Assembly (NCBI GenBank): GCA_947495575.1
Contig: CANLZL010000002.1
Span: 186,001-250,000 of the forward strand
Reading direction: 5' to 3'
DNA: 64,000 nt
Origin: an uncultured Nioella sp.
Lineage (GTDB): Bacteria > Pseudomonadota > Alphaproteobacteria > Rhodobacterales > Rhodobacteraceae
In this document: positions 27,998-35,672 of the stretch, in pieces
Layout of the letters: every line of letters starts with the position of its first letter
How positions within the stretch are numbered: the stretch's first letter is position 1
The notes under the pieces: generated by a model
The model's database searches: none
What the model saw: the letters and a program-made list of their open reading frames with translations, nothing else
Told to the model about the DNA's origin: nothing
Translations under genes and position numbers: made by a program

Positions 27998-29226
27998 AAA
28001 TTGCCTATCTTACCGGCGAATATCCCCGTGCAACGGATACGTTCATTCAACGTGAGGTCGCGGGGTTGCGCCAACTTGGTCTGGATGTGGTGACCTGTTC
28101 CATTCGCCGCACAGATGTCGAACATCTCGTCGGCACCGAACAGCGCGAAGAGGCCACAAAGACCTTCCACGTTTTGGAATCGGCCGCGCGCCCAATGTCG
28201 GCACTTCGCGCGCAACTTCGGGCACTGGCAAAACCTGCGCGCTACTTTTCAGCCCTGGGCCTTGCATGGCGCACAGCCCCGAAAGGCATCCGTGGACGGC
28301 TATTCAACCTGATTTATTTCGCTGAGGCTGCGGTTTTGGCGGCCCATATGCAGGACCAGCGCGTAACGCACCTGCATAACCACATTGCAAAAAGCAGCTG
28401 CAGCGTTGCCATGATCGCGTCAACATTGTCCGGCATTCCCTACAGCTTTACCTTGCACGGCCCGGATATCTTCTTTGCACCGGATCACTGGCGGCTGGAT
28501 GCCAAAATCGCGCGGGCCCGTTTTGTGGCCTGCATCAGCGAGTTCTGCAGGGCGCAGGCCATGTTCTTTTCCGCAACCGAGGATTGGGACAAGCTCAAGA
28601 TCATTCATTGCGGTGTTGACCCGGGCAGGTACCAGCCCGCTGAACGGTCAGGCAATCGATTGCTTTTTGTTGGCCGGTTAGCCGCGGTAAAAGGGTTGCC
28701 CGTGTTATTTGACGCTTTTGCCAAAAGCCGGGCAGACAACCCCAATCTTTCTCTGACAGTGGTTGGCGATGGCCCTGACCGCGCCGCATTGGTGGCACGC
28801 GCCAAAATGCTGGGGAATTCAGATGCCATCAATTTTACCGGTTATCGTTCCCAAAGTGAGGTTGCGGCACTTTTAGCCAATCACGATGCACTTGTTCTGC
28901 CCAGTTTTGCCGAAGGTGTACCCGTGGTTCTGATGGAAGCCATGGCCGCAAATCTGCCGGTGATCGCCACGCAGGTCGGCGGCGTTGGAGAGTTGGTGAG
29001 CCATGGCGTCTCTGGTCTACATATCCCGCCGGGCGACCCCGACGCTTTGGCCAACGCCATCACCAGCCTGATGGCAAACCCTGACATGCGCGAACAGATG
29101 GGGGCCGCCGGTCGCAAAGTTGTAGAAGCCGCATTCGACGCAAACTTGGAGGCCGCCCGATTGGCCAAGCTTTTCCGTTCAGGCCATGCCCTGCCATCCG
29201 AAAAACGACCCGAGGTGACCCAATGA
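27994..29226 (+). CDS. Family 4 glycosyltransferase (WcaL/exopolysaccharide type)
   Basis: The 410-residue GT-B enzyme begins KIAYLTGEYPRATDTFIQRE, typical of the colanic-acid WcaL-like branch. The N-terminal half has HLHNHIAKSSCSVAMIA and PYSFTLHGPDIFFAPDHW. The C-terminal half has LLFVGRLAAVKGLPVLFDAF and the nucleotide-sugar site AEGVPVVLMEAMAANLPVIA with the paired Glu residues (EX7E). The ATG at 27994 overlaps the previous stop; a longer frame upstream is not needed. It is followed, again with an ATGA overlap, by a GT2 gene. It probably adds one sugar of the repeat unit. Confidence 0.92.
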   Translation: MKIAYLTGEYPRATDTFIQREVAGLRQLGLDVVTCSIRRTDVEHLVGTEQREEATKTFHVLESAARPMSALRAQLRALAKPARYFSALGLAWRTAPKGIRGRLFNLIYFAEAAVLAAHMQDQRVTHLHNHIAKSSCSVAMIASTLSGIPYSFTLHGPDIFFAPDHWRLDAKIARARFVACISEFCRAQAMFFSATEDWDKLKIIHCGVDPGRYQPAERSGNRLLFVGRLAAVKGLPVLFDAFAKSRADNPNLSLTVVGDGPDRAALVARAKMLGNSDAINFTGYRSQSEVAALLANHDALVLPSFAEGVPVVLMEAMAANLPVIATQVGGVGELVSHGVSGLHIPPGDPDALANAITSLMANPDMREQMGAAGRKVVEAAFDANLEAARLAKLFRSGHALPSEKRPEVTQ

Positions 29227-30194
29227 CCGGTCAATTGGGGATCGTTGCCATTGGCAGAAACGAGGGCGAGCGCCTGCGCCTGTGTCTGGAAAGCCTTCAG
29301 GGTCTTGAAGCCCGCGTTGTCTATGTCGACAGCGGTTCAACCGATGGGTCTGTTACCTTGGCCCGCCAAATGGGCGCTGAGGTCGTCGAATTGGATATGA
29401 ACTACCCCTTTACCGCCGCCCGGGCCCGGAATGCAGGGTTTGCCGCGCTCGAGGCCGAGGGGTTGCCCGAATTTATTCAATTCGTAGATGGCGACTGTGC
29501 CCTGGTGCCGGGCTGGACGGATGCGGCAATTGTCGAGATGTTGAACAACCGGGGCCTTGGCGTTGTCACCGGCTGGCGCGCCGAAATCCATGCAGACGCC
29601 ACCGCCTATAATGCAATGTGCCATCACGAATGGCGCCGCCCGGCCGGGCCCATCACGGCATGCGGCGGTGATATGATGGTGCGGGTGGATGCTTTTGAAC
29701 AGGCAGGCGGGTTTAATCCGACAGTTATCGCCGCCGAAGATGACGAGTTTTGCCTGCGGATCGCACAGGCCGGGTTCAAACTGATCCGTTTGCCCTTCGA
29801 AATGACCCGGCATGACGCAAATATTCAGCGTTTCGCGCAATGGTGGCAAAGGTCGATCCGCAATGGTCACGGGTTTGCGCAATTGGGCAATATCCATCCG
29901 CATCACCTGCGCCGAGAACGCCAGCGCGTCTATTTCTTCGCGATCTTGTTGCCGCTGATCTTCCTAGTTGGATTGACCACGTCCTTCTGGATTTCCAGTC
30001 TCGTGATTGCGGCCTATATCGGGTCCTATATGCGAGGCTACCAAGGGCTCTTGTCCGACGGCGTGTCGCGTCAGATGGCGCCAAAGATTGCGATCCTACT
30101 GACCCTGTCAAAATTTCCCAATCTGATCGGAATGATAAAATATCACCTCCGCAAACTGCGCGGGACCGACATGCAGATCATTGAGTACAAGTGA
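29223..30194 (+). CDS. Family 2 glycosyltransferase with C-terminal membrane segments
   Basis: The 323-residue protein has the GT-A pattern LGIVAIGRNEGERLRLCLES, then VVYVDSGSTDGSVTLARQMG, and the metal site FIQFVDGDCALVPGWTDAAI (DxD as DGD, about 93-95). The acceptor-side motif EDDEFCLRIAQAGFKLIRLP is followed by HGFAQLG. The C-terminus has two hydrophobic segments (YFFAILLPLIFLVGLTTSFW and SLVIAAYIGSYM), so it is membrane-anchored. It is coupled to the GT4 gene upstream and lies nine bases before the Gfo/Idh-SDR fusion. Donor and acceptor are unknown. Confidence 0.9.
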   Translation: MTGQLGIVAIGRNEGERLRLCLESLQGLEARVVYVDSGSTDGSVTLARQMGAEVVELDMNYPFTAARARNAGFAALEAEGLPEFIQFVDGDCALVPGWTDAAIVEMLNNRGLGVVTGWRAEIHADATAYNAMCHHEWRRPAGPITACGGDMMVRVDAFEQAGGFNPTVIAAEDDEFCLRIAQAGFKLIRLPFEMTRHDANIQRFAQWWQRSIRNGHGFAQLGNIHPHHLRRERQRVYFFAILLPLIFLVGLTTSFWISSLVIAAYIGSYMRGYQGLLSDGVSRQMAPKIAILLTLSKFPNLIGMIKYHLRKLRGTDMQIIEYK

Positions 30195-30203
30195 GATTGT
30201 CAC

Positions 30204-32285
30204 GTGAGTAACACCGAACATACACGCGTTGGCCTGATCGGCGCTGGATATATCGCCAGCTGGCATGGTGACGCTTTGCGCGCGACGCCGGGCGTCGAAT
30301 TGACAGCGATTTGCGACCGGTCTCTCCCTGCAGCCGAAGGCCTTGCTGCCGCATATAGCGCACGCGCCTTCGGCTCGGTTGAAGCCTTTTTACAGGCTGG
30401 AATTTGTGATGCCGTTCATATTCTGACACCCCCGGATTCCCACCGCGACGTTGCAATTCAGTGTCTGAACGGTGGACTGGACGTTTTGGTTGAAAAACCT
30501 GTGGCTCTAAGCGCCGCTGATACCGCCGCGATCCAAACCGCCGCAGAGGCCGCCGGAAAACGTTTTTTTGCCGGGCACAATTTCCTTGGCCTGCCGCGAT
30601 ACTCAAAGCTCAAGCATATAGTGAAAAACGGAGAACTTGGCCGGATATCCGGGGCCACGATCAACTGGAGCCTTCCCTTGGCTCCGCTTCGGTCTGGTCC
30701 ATATGGTCTATGGCTGTTGCGTGAGGCCAAAAATCTTCTTTTGGAACTTGCACCGCACCCGTTATCCTTTGCGGTTGATCTTTTTGGTGATCTGAACATC
30801 CAATCCGTTGTCACCGGTCAAGAGATCACCCTGCCCGGCGGAGAGACACGCCCACAAAGCTGGCGCATTCTGGCGCGGGCCGGTGAAGTGGATGTGACCA
30901 TCCAGCTTTCCATGGTTGAAACGATCGATGACCGGTCAGTGACCTTGCGTGGTTCTGCTGGGATGGCACGACTAGACTATGCCACCGATAGCCTGACGGT
31001 GACGCGCGACAATACCTCTGATCTGGTGATCAATCCGCTCAGAAAATCCCTACGACACGCCACCAGCCACGCGTTTGAGGGCATCCGAAACGCCGCAATT
31101 CAAACCCTGTCCCTCAACCGGAAATCCCCGTACGGACAAAGCTTTCAGGGCATGGCCCGCGCGATTTACGGCGGTGGCGATGAAGCGCGATTTACCGCAA
31201 TTTCGGCCCAAAAAGTGATGCAGGCCATTGATGATTGCCTGGAGCATGTACCTGTGCACCCGGCCCCTAGTGTCAAAACCGGCAATCCCAAGCCAAGCGT
31301 CATGGTCATCGGCGGCACAGGCTATATCGGCCGCAACCTGACCCGCGCCCTGGTGGCAAAGGGCCATGATGTCCGTGTTCTTAGCCGTGGCAACCACGGA
31401 CCATTTCCCGACATTGCTGACCGGGTGGAAACTGTGGCGGTTTCCCTGTCTGATCAAGCAGCACTAACCGAGGCGATGCAAGGGATGAGCGCTGTTTTCA
31501 ACCTTGCCAAAAGCATGGACAATACCTGGGCCGATGCGCTGAAAAACGATGTCGGCACAGCGCTGCGCGTGGGCGAAGCCGCGCTGGAGGCCGGTGTTGG
31601 CCGGTTGATCTATACCGGGACCATAGCCTCATATGATATGTCCGATCCGAATGCTGTTATCACCGAACAGACCGGTTTTGGTGATATCGAAGCGCGGAAC
31701 ATTTACGCGCGATCCAAAGCGGAATGCGAAGCACGGCTTCTGGATTTGCACCGAGAAAAGGGCCTGCCACTGGTCATTGCCCGTCCTGGCATTGTCATTG
31801 GCGGAGATGGCCCCTTGCAACATTGGGGCATTGGCCGCTGGCACGGTGCTGGTGCCGTCAAACTCTGGGGCAATGGCCGCAATATATTACCGTTTGTTTT
31901 GGCCGATGATCTATCGGATGGGCTGATCGCAATGATGGAGCGCCCTGAGGCCATTGGTCAAAACTTCAATTTGACGGGCGAACCCATGTTGAGCGCGCGG
32001 GACTATTTCGAGGCCATGCATCGGCATCTCAATGTCCAGATGCAGGTCACGTCCGGCGCTTTGACGGCTCTTTGGGCCGCGGATGGCGTGAAATATGCTT
32101 TGAAACGCTACGCTTTGGGACGGAGGGACGCTGTCCGGCCGTCGCTGGCTGACTGGAAATCGCGCGCACATCTTTCACGGTTCGACAATAGCCAGGCCAA
32201 AACGCTGTTAGGCTGGACCCCTGAGCCAAACAAAGACCGTTTCCTAAACCGTGCCCTGGATGCAAAAGCCCTTTTTGGTCTCTAG
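30204..32285 (+). CDS. Gfo/Idh/MocA oxidoreductase fused to an NAD-dependent epimerase/dehydratase
   Basis: One 693-residue frame carries two enzymes. The first half (about 1-345) is a Gfo/Idh/MocA protein: VGLIGAGYIASWHGDALRAT, then LVEKPVALSAADTAAI with the EKP motif. The second half (about 365-690) is an extended SDR: VMVIGGTGYIGRNLTRALVA, TGTIASYD with the catalytic Ser, and ARNIYARSKAECEARLL with YxxxK. Both nucleotide-binding sites look intact. The start is GTG at 30204. It resembles a fusion of the same two gene types that stand side by side at 25929-27997, so the operon has a separate pair and a fused pair. A two-step sugar conversion (oxidation plus epimerisation or reduction) is likely; the substrate is unknown. 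Confidence 0.88.
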   Translation: MSNTEHTRVGLIGAGYIASWHGDALRATPGVELTAICDRSLPAAEGLAAAYSARAFGSVEAFLQAGICDAVHILTPPDSHRDVAIQCLNGGLDVLVEKPVALSAADTAAIQTAAEAAGKRFFAGHNFLGLPRYSKLKHIVKNGELGRISGATINWSLPLAPLRSGPYGLWLLREAKNLLLELAPHPLSFAVDLFGDLNIQSVVTGQEITLPGGETRPQSWRILARAGEVDVTIQLSMVETIDDRSVTLRGSAGMARLDYATDSLTVTRDNTSDLVINPLRKSLRHATSHAFEGIRNAAIQTLSLNRKSPYGQSFQGMARAIYGGGDEARFTAISAQKVMQAIDDCLEHVPVHPAPSVKTGNPKPSVMVIGGTGYIGRNLTRALVAKGHDVRVLSRGNHGPFPDIADRVETVAVSLSDQAALTEAMQGMSAVFNLAKSMDNTWADALKNDVGTALRVGEAALEAGVGRLIYTGTIASYDMSDPNAVITEQTGFGDIEARNIYARSKAECEARLLDLHREKGLPLVIARPGIVIGGDGPLQHWGIGRWHGAGAVKLWGNGRNILPFVLADDLSDGLIAMMERPEAIGQNFNLTGEPMLSARDYFEAMHRHLNVQMQVTSGALTALWAADGVKYALKRYALGRRDAVRPSLADWKSRAHLSRFDNSQAKTLLGWTPEPNKDRFLNRALDAKALFGL

Positions 32286-32379
32286 GCTTTCGGGAAAATT
32301 GGCTTAATTCTGCCAAACTTACCGGCTTTACTACACGAAACCGGCGCCAAAGCGCCAAGACAGGACAAAAAACGCAGAG

Positions 32380-33435
32380 ATGAGCAGTCAGGATCACATG
32401 CAAGGCGATGACAGCCTGCGCGGCAGCGATCGCGAGCGCCGGACGTTGGAACAGCGTCTGCGGGATGCGTTGACTCAAGACGTCGAAGTTTTCGAAAGCC
32501 CTGACAGCGAAACGCCCTTGGAATTGACCGACCCGGTGGATGAGCCCCTGATCCACGAACAACGGCCTGTCGCCGCGAGTGACGACACGGAGCGGATGGA
32601 GCGCAATGCAGGGTCTGAGCCAGAAACGCAACCAACGGAGTTGGCGGATGAAAATGCATCCCCAACCTCTGACTTGGACAGGGGCGATACCAGCCGACCC
32701 GCAGCCTCAATTTGGAACCGCTTGCCTCGGATCCCGGTAGAACCCGGCAGGCTGGAACGCAATCTGGTCATTACCGCCAACCGCCGTGATCCAGCCCATG
32801 GTGCCTTTGACGTTTTGCGCACAAAGATCGTTCAGGCCACGCAAGAACGCGGCTGGTCGCGCGTTGGCATAACCTCGGCCACACCGGGGTCGGGAAAAAG
32901 CTTCACCGCGATCAACCTGGCCATCAGCCTGTCAAGACTGCGCAATTTCAATACTATTCTTATGGATCTGGATCTGCGCCGGCCAGGCCTTACGCGTGTC
33001 CTTGGGCTGCGCGACATGCCTGCAACTGCCGATTTTCTACGTGGCGAAATTGACGCGACTGAATACCTGTCGGTCTTTGCGCCCAATTTGCTGAATATTG
33101 GCGACCGGCTGGCCCTTGGGATCAATGGCCGGGAAGAGCCTTACGCCTCTGAACTGTTGCACAATCCAGCTTCCGCCCGCCGGATCGCAGAGATGAAAGC
33201 AGCGTTTGACGCGGATCTGATCATGTTTGATATGCCACCCGCCTTGGCCATGGATGACGTCCTTGCCTTTCGCCCACATTTGGACTGCGTGTTGATGGTT
33301 GTCGGCGGCGGTGAAACCCGCGCCAAAGACATCCGCGAAGCGCAACGCCGACTGGGTGACGATCTACCCATCCTGGGCGTTATTTTGAACAAGGCTGAGA
33401 TTGACGACAGCGCACCCTATTCTTACGGGTACTAG
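32380..33435 (+). CDS. BY-kinase-like exopolysaccharide ATPase (CpsD/Wzc C-domain type)
   Basis: The 351-residue protein has an acidic, low-complexity first 130 residues and a P-loop kinase domain. Walker A is SATPGSGKSFTAINLAISL (about 166-184), Walker A' is ILMDLDLRRPGLTRVLGLRD and Walker B is LIMFDMPPALAMDD. It ends in a tyrosine-rich tail (APYSYGY), the small equivalent of the tyrosine cluster that is autophosphorylated in BY-kinases. No membrane segments are present, so it needs a separate membrane activator, for which the Wzz-type protein encoded opposite is the obvious candidate. It regulates polymer length and export. The genes converge with a 15-base gap. Confidence 0.88.
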   Translation: MSSQDHMQGDDSLRGSDRERRTLEQRLRDALTQDVEVFESPDSETPLELTDPVDEPLIHEQRPVAASDDTERMERNAGSEPETQPTELADENASPTSDLDRGDTSRPAASIWNRLPRIPVEPGRLERNLVITANRRDPAHGAFDVLRTKIVQATQERGWSRVGITSATPGSGKSFTAINLAISLSRLRNFNTILMDLDLRRPGLTRVLGLRDMPATADFLRGEIDATEYLSVFAPNLLNIGDRLALGINGREEPYASELLHNPASARRIAEMKAAFDADLIMFDMPPALAMDDVLAFRPHLDCVLMVVGGGETRAKDIREAQRRLGDDLPILGVILNKAEIDDSAPYSYGY

Positions 33436-33450
33436 CCAAAGTTCTGTCTA

Positions 33451-34779
33451 CTATTCCGCTGGTTGATCACTGTCACGAGCACTCACTTGTGGCAGCCGCT
33501 CCGCAGCCGCGCGCAACCATCCTTGCACCCATGCGATGCCCAAACCCAGACCGGCCGCAAACACCGCCAATAGGGCCACACGCTTGTTTGCCACATCACG
33601 GCGCGGGTTCAGGTTCGGGATGGCCACTACAGGGGCAACACCCAATTCACGTTCCAACTGGCGTGGTGTGCGAATAGTGCCTTCCAACACCTCCAGCGCG
33701 ACGACAATCGTCAGCGCCAGAAATCCGACAAGCACTCCGCCGACCATCGCCATCTTGCGGCGGCTGGCCGACACCGGGAACTCGGGTGGAATGGCCGACT
33801 CAAGCACTTCGAACCGCTCGGCCTGATTGCGGCTTTCCAAAAGCTGGTTCATGGCCGCCTCTGCCCGGCTCGTGGTGATCACGGATAGCTCATTTTGCAG
33901 TTGCTCCAGCCGACGTACATAGGCGTTGATCTGACGCTGCACTTCGGGAGCGGATGCGATTTCCGCCCGAATGTCAGCAATCGCGGCGACAACCAATTCA
34001 AGGCGCTGGTTTAGCAGGCTGCTGCGACGCTCAAGTGTGTCGGCCAGCAGTTGGTCGGAAGAGGCATTCAGCGCGACGATCTCATCCTCAATTTCGATGC
34101 GGGTTTCTTCCAGGCTTGCCAATTGTGTCCGTTGGGCGGCCACCGCTTCGGGCAGCGCACCGGAATTCTGTTGCTGGAACTGAGATAGCTCAAATTCCAA
34201 TCCTGATACGGCTTGGGTAAGCCGGTCTTCCTCGGACACCAGGAAATCTAATGTACGCGCGGTCCGACCCGAGGTTCGATCTCGCGCCTCGATCAGAACA
34301 CGCTCCAGTAGGGCATTGGCCACGTCCGCAGCGGTGTCCGGGTCTCCCAAACGAACAGTGATGGCAAGACCAGAGGGGTGAACCTCGGGGCGCCATGCAT
34401 TGGCCGGGTCCACCAATTTAAAAATCTCGACTGCATTCCTTAGGAGGCCAACGCGAACAGTCAGGCTTGTTTCTTGTTCAAACAGGGTAAATTGATCCAA
34501 CAATCCGACCATACTGTCGCGCGCCATCAATTGTTGCTCTATCAGATCCAGCTCACTATCCGGATTGATGGTGCTGGCCCCTGCTCCCGTCTGATTGGTT
34601 AAGCGCTGCGCAACTTGTGAGGCTTCGATCTGCACGACGGCCGTCGCTTCGTAGACGCGAGGTTGGTTCAATGCATAAAACACAGATAAAGGCAGGCCGA
34701 TGGCCAGAACCAACAGCACAACCCAGATACGGCGCAAAACCAAGCGCGGAATATCATAAAACGATGTAATCGGACCCAT
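33451..34779 (-). CDS. Wzz-type polysaccharide co-polymerase / chain-length determinant
   Basis: The 442-residue inner-membrane protein has an N-terminal transmembrane segment (IWVVLLVLAIGLPLSVFYAL, about 18-37) leading into the Wzz domain (YEATAVVQIEASQVAQRL). A long periplasmic coiled-coil region follows (about 160-325; LEFELSQFQQQNSGALPEAV). A second transmembrane segment (MAMVGGVLVGFLALTIVVAL) and a third near 400-425 close the protein. It has no kinase domain, so it would pair with the separate BY-kinase-like ATPase. It lies 160 bases downstream of the phosphopantetheinyl transferase on the same strand and could be read from the NRPS/PKS operon. It sets polymer length in Wzy-type pathways. 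Confidence 0.88.
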   Translation of the reverse strand: MGPITSFYDIPRLVLRRIWVVLLVLAIGLPLSVFYALNQPRVYEATAVVQIEASQVAQRLTNQTGAGASTINPDSELDLIEQQLMARDSMVGLLDQFTLFEQETSLTVRVGLLRNAVEIFKLVDPANAWRPEVHPSGLAITVRLGDPDTAADVANALLERVLIEARDRTSGRTARTLDFLVSEEDRLTQAVSGLEFELSQFQQQNSGALPEAVAAQRTQLASLEETRIEIEDEIVALNASSDQLLADTLERRSSLLNQRLELVVAAIADIRAEIASAPEVQRQINAYVRRLEQLQNELSVITTSRAEAAMNQLLESRNQAERFEVLESAIPPEFPVSASRRKMAMVGGVLVGFLALTIVVALEVLEGTIRTPRQLERELGVAPVVAIPNLNPRRDVANKRVALLAVFAAGLGLGIAWVQGWLRAAAERLPQVSARDSDQPAE

Positions 34780-34939
34780 TGGGGGCGCTCCCTTCGAGAG
34801 CTAGCAGAATTAGGGCTTTCGCCACTCATTACTCAGGACCGTGGCGTTAAATCCTCGGACCGGACTAGAGCAGCTCCCGCCCCCGGGACAGCCGCACCTT
34901 TGCCTCAATTTAGACTATTTTTAGCAAAAACGCCAAGTT

Positions 34940-35671
34940 TTAGCCTACGTTACGCTGGAAACATTCCGTTTCTAAATCAGGGACCAGCGCCCCATTTTCG
35001 CCGCAATCGGCGCGTTTTGGGACAGCGACAAAAGTTAGGATGTGTCCCGACAGACAGCTGACCTGACCCCTGAGTTTTTCGCCGGACCCAAACGGGCCAA
35101 ACCGCGTGTTTAGTTGCGCAATGAATATTTCGTTCTCTAAATCAAGATCAATCCGCATCGCGTCAAAGCCAACTACCCTGCGGGATACCCCGTAAAGGGC
35201 CTTGTAGGTTGCCTCTTTGGCCGAGAAGATCACTTTGGCCAATTCCCCTCTCTGGTTTCCCGGCTGCTTGATCAACCATTCGATTTCCGGGGCGGTCAGC
35301 ACTTCGGACAAAAGCTCTTTTTGCAATCCTTCGCCCGCCTCAAGATCGACACCGACCCCGGTCATCCCGGACGAACGCGCCGCCACGGCAACGCAATGCC
35401 CGTCATTGTGGGTGATCGACCCAACGACACCTTTGGGCCAGATCGGCGCACGGTCCTGCCCCATGGGTATTTCGTATGGCAGCAAGCCAATGGCACGCAG
35501 CGCCGCCCGCGCCGCGGCGCGTCCTGCGGCAAACTCAGCTTGCCGCGCGGGGGTGGCACGGCTCAAGGGTCGGGCTTCGTCAGGCCAGAACGGATGGGGG
35601 TCGCGGGCATGTGCTTCACCAAACCCGATCCGGCCGCCTCGCCATTTTTCTCTCAGGTGTTCTTTGAACAT
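34940..35671 (-). CDS. Sfp-type 4'-phosphopantetheinyl transferase
   Basis: This enzyme transfers the phosphopantetheine arm from CoA to carrier domains, here surely the T domain of the NRPS and the ACP of the PKS. The 243-residue product has the substrate-side stretch GVVGSITHNDGHCVAVAA, the magnesium site GVGVDLEAGEG (Asp and Glu) and the family motif IFSAKEATYKALYG (FSxKEAxYK). Sequence upstream of the ATG at 35671 lies inside the NRPS and is not needed. It starts one base after the NRPS stop, so it is the fourth gene of the operon. Its length is normal for the Sfp class. Confidence 0.93.
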   Translation of the reverse strand: MFKEHLREKWRGGRIGFGEAHARDPHPFWPDEARPLSRATPARQAEFAAGRAAARAALRAIGLLPYEIPMGQDRAPIWPKGVVGSITHNDGHCVAVAARSSGMTGVGVDLEAGEGLQKELLSEVLTAPEIEWLIKQPGNQRGELAKVIFSAKEATYKALYGVSRRVVGFDAMRIDLDLENEIFIAQLNTRFGPFGSGEKLRGQVSCLSGHILTFVAVPKRADCGENGALVPDLETECFQRNVG

Positions 35672-35672
35672 A

